In this document: positions 6,122 through 8,128 of the stretch, in pieces
Position numbering within the stretch: position 1 is the first letter of the stretch
Layout: each line of letters begins with the position of its first letter
DNA from: Clostridiaceae bacterium
GTDB lineage: Bacteria > Bacillota > Clostridia > Saccharofermentanales > UBA5734
DNA length: 8,128 bases
Assembly: GCA_012511525.1 (NCBI GenBank)
Contig: JAAZFW010000361.1
Coordinates: forward strand, 1 to 8,128
Reading direction: 5' to 3'
Program-made: the position numbers and the translations under genes
The notes under the pieces: generated by a model
What the model was told of the DNA's origin: nothing
Databases searched by the model: none
Seen by the model: the letters and a program-made list of their open reading frames with translations, nothing else

Positions 6122-6894
6122 ACGGATTCCTCCTGGAGATAGCTTTCGCAGCGGTTTAGGTCCTGGAGCGTGTTGACCCCCAGAATCTGCTTTTCATCGT
6201 ACAAGGCCTCCGTCTCGACCCGCAAGCCGGACTGCAGCATGATCTTCGGTACGTCCGTCAGATAATACTCGCGCTGGGCATTGTTGTTGCCAAGGTTCTT
6301 TAGGGCCGAAAGGAGCGGCTGGATCCGGAAGACATAGATGCCGGGATTAACCTCGTTGATCCTGAGCTGCTCCGGCGTGCAGTCTTTCTGCTCGACGATG
6401 CCGGCAAACCGCCCGTCCGGCGAGCGGATGATGCGTCCGTAGTCGGGGATTTTCTCGACAACGGCCGTCAGCATCGTGCAGTCGGCGCCGTTTTGCTGGT
6501 GCTTGCGGGCCAGGTTGTAATATGTGTCGGCCTGTACCAGCGGCATGTCGCCGTAGACCACCAGCACGTCGCCCGGATCATCGGACAGCTCTGGGGCGGC
6601 TGCGGCAACCGCATGACCGGTTCCCAACTGTTCGCGCTGCACGGCGTAACGGTATGAAGGCCCGACGGCCTGCCTGACCTTATCCGCCATGAACCCCACG
6701 ACGATGACCGTGTTTTCTGGCCGGATAAACGCGATGTGTTCCAGCACCCAGTCCAGCAGCGGCCGTCCGGCGGCCTGGCGCAGGACCTTGGGCAAGTCCG
6801 AATGCTCGGACTGCAGCCGCTTGCCTTTGCCGGCAGCCAGAACAACGGCCTTCATGCCGGGCAGTTCTGCCCGCTTTGTCGTTTTGGGGTCCAT
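6118..6894 (-). CDS. Stand-alone GlmU-type sugar nucleotidyltransferase
   Basis: This protein transfers a nucleotidyl group, probably uridylyl from UTP, to a sugar-1-phosphate. Its 258 residues match only the N-terminal pyrophosphorylase half of GlmU; the left-handed beta-helix acetyltransferase is absent. Residues 14-28 (VVLAAGKGKRLQ) form the nucleotide loop. LPKVL (34-38) carries K36, and EQLGTGHA (88-95) the uracil-binding site. GD at 115-116 gives the metal aspartate. G153 in DYGRI, E168, N183 and N241 match GlmU sugar-binding positions. NNNAQREYYLTD (203-214) is strongly GlmU-like. The usual ENTG-type turn reads VNPG. UDP-GlcNAc or another UDP-hexose(amine) is the likely product, but the sugar is not certain. 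The start at 6894 was preferred to the internal Met14, nearer where the family usually begins, because AGGAGGG lies 7 bases upstream and the ATG overlaps the kinase stop (TAATG); no ribosome site precedes Met14. The 3' end overlaps the mutase gene by 4 bases. Confidence 0.9.
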   Translation of the reverse strand: MDPKTTKRAELPGMKAVVLAAGKGKRLQSEHSDLPKVLRQAAGRPLLDWVLEHIAFIRPENTVIVVGFMADKVRQAVGPSYRYAVQREQLGTGHAVAAAAPELSDDPGDVLVVYGDMPLVQADTYYNLARKHQQNGADCTMLTAVVEKIPDYGRIIRSPDGRFAGIVEQKDCTPEQLRINEVNPGIYVFRIQPLLSALKNLGNNNAQREYYLTDVPKIMLQSGLRVETEALYDEKQILGVNTLQDLNRCESYLQEESV

Positions 6895-8027
6895 TATGCA
6901 TCCCTCCTGACACCGCTGTCCTGGCGCAAAAGCCGGGACGGGTAGCCCAATTGCTCCACGGCGGCCATGATCGCCGGCGCGTCGGCCGGATCCGCGTAGA
7001 CGAAGCAGCAGCCGCCGCCTCCGGATCCGTTGACCTTGCCGCCCCAGGCGCCGTGCGCCAGGGCTGTATCCAGGATCTTCTCCAGCGTCGGAGTCGAAAT
7101 GCCCAGCCCGTCGCGCAGCCTGGCGTGATGGGCCGACAGCAATTCGCCAAGCCGGCGGTTGTCGATGGTCTCCTCTTGCAGCATCGCCAGGCCCCGTTTG
7201 AGCAGGGCATAATTGTCGATGTTGGCGTCGAGCGCCCGGCGGCGCGCCGGATCGAGCTTCGCCAGCAGAGCCAGACGCACCTCGTCACGCGTGCCGTCCG
7301 GCCGGAAAAAATCCCGGACACTGCGGATGCCGTCAGAGGCCAGCAGGGCCAGGGCTTCCTGGGTCGGTACCTTGGCCGCCGCCAGAACCTGCGTGGTGTT
7401 TTTCTGTTCCAGCGAGTCAAACAGGATCAGGCAGCCGTCCAGGCGCGAAGACAGCGGTGTAATCTTAAAGTCGCCGCCAAAGTCGAGGTGAACCATGCCG
7501 CCCAGCGCCGACGTGTAGTGGTCCATGCGGCCGCCCGGTTCGTCGAATTCGGTCACCTCTGCCTGGAAAGCCAGCTCGGCGATCTTGCGCGGGTCCTCGC
7601 TGTCAGGGCTGCCGATGCTCGACAGGATCGCCTTGATCAGGACCACGATCATGGTGCTCGACGAGCACATGCCCTTGCCGATCGGGATCTGCGAATCCAT
7701 GCGGATATCGAGTCCGGTCAGCGGGTAGCCGTGCTTTTGCAGCACGCGTACGCTCGAGCGGAGGTAATCCCGTTTCGACATGTAGCGGATCGGCTCGTTC
7801 AGGTCGATCGCCAAAAACTCGTACTGATTAGCGTCATTAACCGAATCGAGCCGGTCAAGCTTGCTGTCGCGGATGGCGATATGGATCACCGGGACCGGTT
7901 GTTTGACCACGCGCGCGGAAAAGCGCAGGTCGATGGCAACAGCAACAACTTCGAGCCCCAGGTAGTCCTGGTGCTCGCCGAACAGGCAAAGCCGGCTCGG
8001 GGTGGAAAATACATCTGGCACGTTCAT
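6894..8027 (-). CDS. GHMP-family sugar kinase (galactokinase-like)
   Basis: This is an ATP-dependent small-molecule kinase of 377 residues, most like the sugar 1-kinases. The N-terminal motif PSRLCLFGEHQDYLG (10-24) corresponds to the galactokinase signature GRxNLIGEHTDYxGG. PIGKGMCSSS (115-124) is the ATP-phosphate loop. D169 in GGRMDH matches the catalytic aspartate of galactokinase (GxMDQ). NGSGGGGC (333-340) is the third GHMP motif. Mevalonate and homoserine kinases lack the EHxDYxG form, so a sugar substrate is favoured. Galactose is not assured, since related kinases act on arabinose, fucose, glucuronate and heptose phosphate. The ribosome site is weak (AAAGCGAG), unlike the strong ones downstream. 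A gap of 27 bases separates it from the end of the upstream gene, so it is probably read from a promoter outside the window. The product would feed the nucleotidyltransferase encoded next. Confidence 0.88.
   Translation of the reverse strand: MNVPDVFSTPSRLCLFGEHQDYLGLEVVAVAIDLRFSARVVKQPVPVIHIAIRDSKLDRLDSVNDANQYEFLAIDLNEPIRYMSKRDYLRSSVRVLQKHGYPLTGLDIRMDSQIPIGKGMCSSSTMIVVLIKAILSSIGSPDSEDPRKIAELAFQAEVTEFDEPGGRMDHYTSALGGMVHLDFGGDFKITPLSSRLDGCLILFDSLEQKNTTQVLAAAKVPTQEALALLASDGIRSVRDFFRPDGTRDEVRLALLAKLDPARRRALDANIDNYALLKRGLAMLQEETIDNRRLGELLSAHHARLRDGLGISTPTLEKILDTALAHGAWGGKVNGSGGGGCCFVYADPADAPAIMAAVEQLGYPSRLLRQDSGVRRDA
6902..6908 (-). promoter_or_regulatory. Ribosome binding site that fixes the nucleotidyltransferase start
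   Basis: The minus strand reads AGGAGGG, 7 bases before the ATG at 6894 and inside the end of the kinase gene. It is a near-perfect Shine-Dalgarno sequence and supports translation from the longer start, adding 13 residues ahead of the usual family start. Confidence 0.75.
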
Positions 8028-8054
8028 GGATCGACTCGCTTTCTGTTGAAATTG

Positions 8055-8128
8055 TTATCGGTTCAAGATGACGGTCTTGATGACCTCGCCCGGTTGCTGT
8101 GCGGAAAAGGCGAACGCCTCCGGTGACC
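8055..8128 (-). CDS. C-terminal end of a protein, possibly a zinc-type (MDR) dehydrogenase; 5' part outside window
   Basis: Only 23 codons and a TAA are visible. The residues SPEAFAFSAQQPGEVIKTVI followed by LNR resemble the C-terminal tail of medium-chain dehydrogenases of the sorbitol, threonine or alcohol dehydrogenase type, in which an EAF helix is followed by a final strand IKxVI. The similarity is short and read by eye, so the family call is weak. The case that this is coding rests on the dehydrogenase-like composition and on the stop lying 27 bases before the kinase start on the same strand. If correct, a polyol or sugar dehydrogenase precedes the kinase in the operon. Confidence 0.45.
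   Translation of the reverse strand, partial: SPEAFAFSAQQPGEVIKTVILNR

Noticed and set aside
5168..6142. Open frame of 324 codons on the plus strand
   Set aside because: It is antisense to the phosphohexomutase, whose catalytic motifs are all present. The composition is biased and there is no ribosome site.
6876..8126. Open frame of 416 codons on the plus strand
   Set aside because: It is antisense to the GHMP kinase, which has all three family motifs. The translation is rich in Arg, Gln, His and Ala and shows no recognisable domain, as expected for antisense frames in G+C-rich DNA.

Overview
The window is a gene-dense piece of bacterial chromosome, G+C rich by eye (roughly 60%, not computed). 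It holds eight complete protein genes and two genes cut by the window edges. There are no RNA genes, mobile elements, CRISPR arrays or phage genes. No stretch longer than about 200 bases lacks a gene. The host is probably an anaerobic or fermentative bacterium with strong Shine-Dalgarno signals (AGGAGG before several genes), perhaps Bacillota or a related lineage. The Thermotoga/Clostridium-style single-cluster ferredoxin, the clostridial-looking glyoxalase I and the long glutamine-dependent NAD synthetase point that way. This assignment is tentative, because the serine palmitoyltransferase-like enzyme is a type I associate mainly with Bacteroidota and Proteobacteria.

Layout, left to right. 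(1) The C-terminal 240 residues of a glutamine-dependent NAD+ synthetase run on + and end 7 bases before a convergent two-gene unit on -. That unit encodes a small zinc-ribbon protein followed, with an 8-base overlap, by a membrane-anchored protein with a PH/GRAM-like domain; neither function is known. (2) mutM (formamidopyrimidine-DNA glycosylase) is divergent from that unit across a 66-base promoter region and convergent with a small 4Fe-4S ferredoxin. (3) A glyoxalase I-like VOC protein (-) and a serine palmitoyltransferase-like alpha-oxoamine synthase (+) diverge from a 195-base intergenic region. That region holds two good back-to-back promoters and an inverted repeat over one of them. 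(4) The synthase converges, with a 10-base tail-to-tail overlap, on a tightly coupled - strand operon that reads from the right edge: end of a probable dehydrogenase, GHMP sugar kinase, stand-alone GlmU-type nucleotidyltransferase, phosphohexomutase. The last three are joined by TAATG and ATGA stop/start overlaps.

How the genes may work together. The right-hand operon has the parts of a sugar activation route: a kinase making a sugar-1-phosphate, a mutase interconverting sugar-6-phosphate and sugar-1-phosphate, and a nucleotidyltransferase making a nucleotide sugar. The exact sugar cannot be read from the sequence. The synthase would make the first sphingolipid intermediate (3-ketosphinganine) if its assignment is right. 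A link between sphingoid base and nucleotide sugar, as in a glycosphingolipid, is a speculative reading of the neighbourhood, since the two units are convergent rather than co-transcribed. The clearest items for follow-up are the synthase and its promoter dyad, the sugar operon, and the unexplained zinc-ribbon/PH pair.
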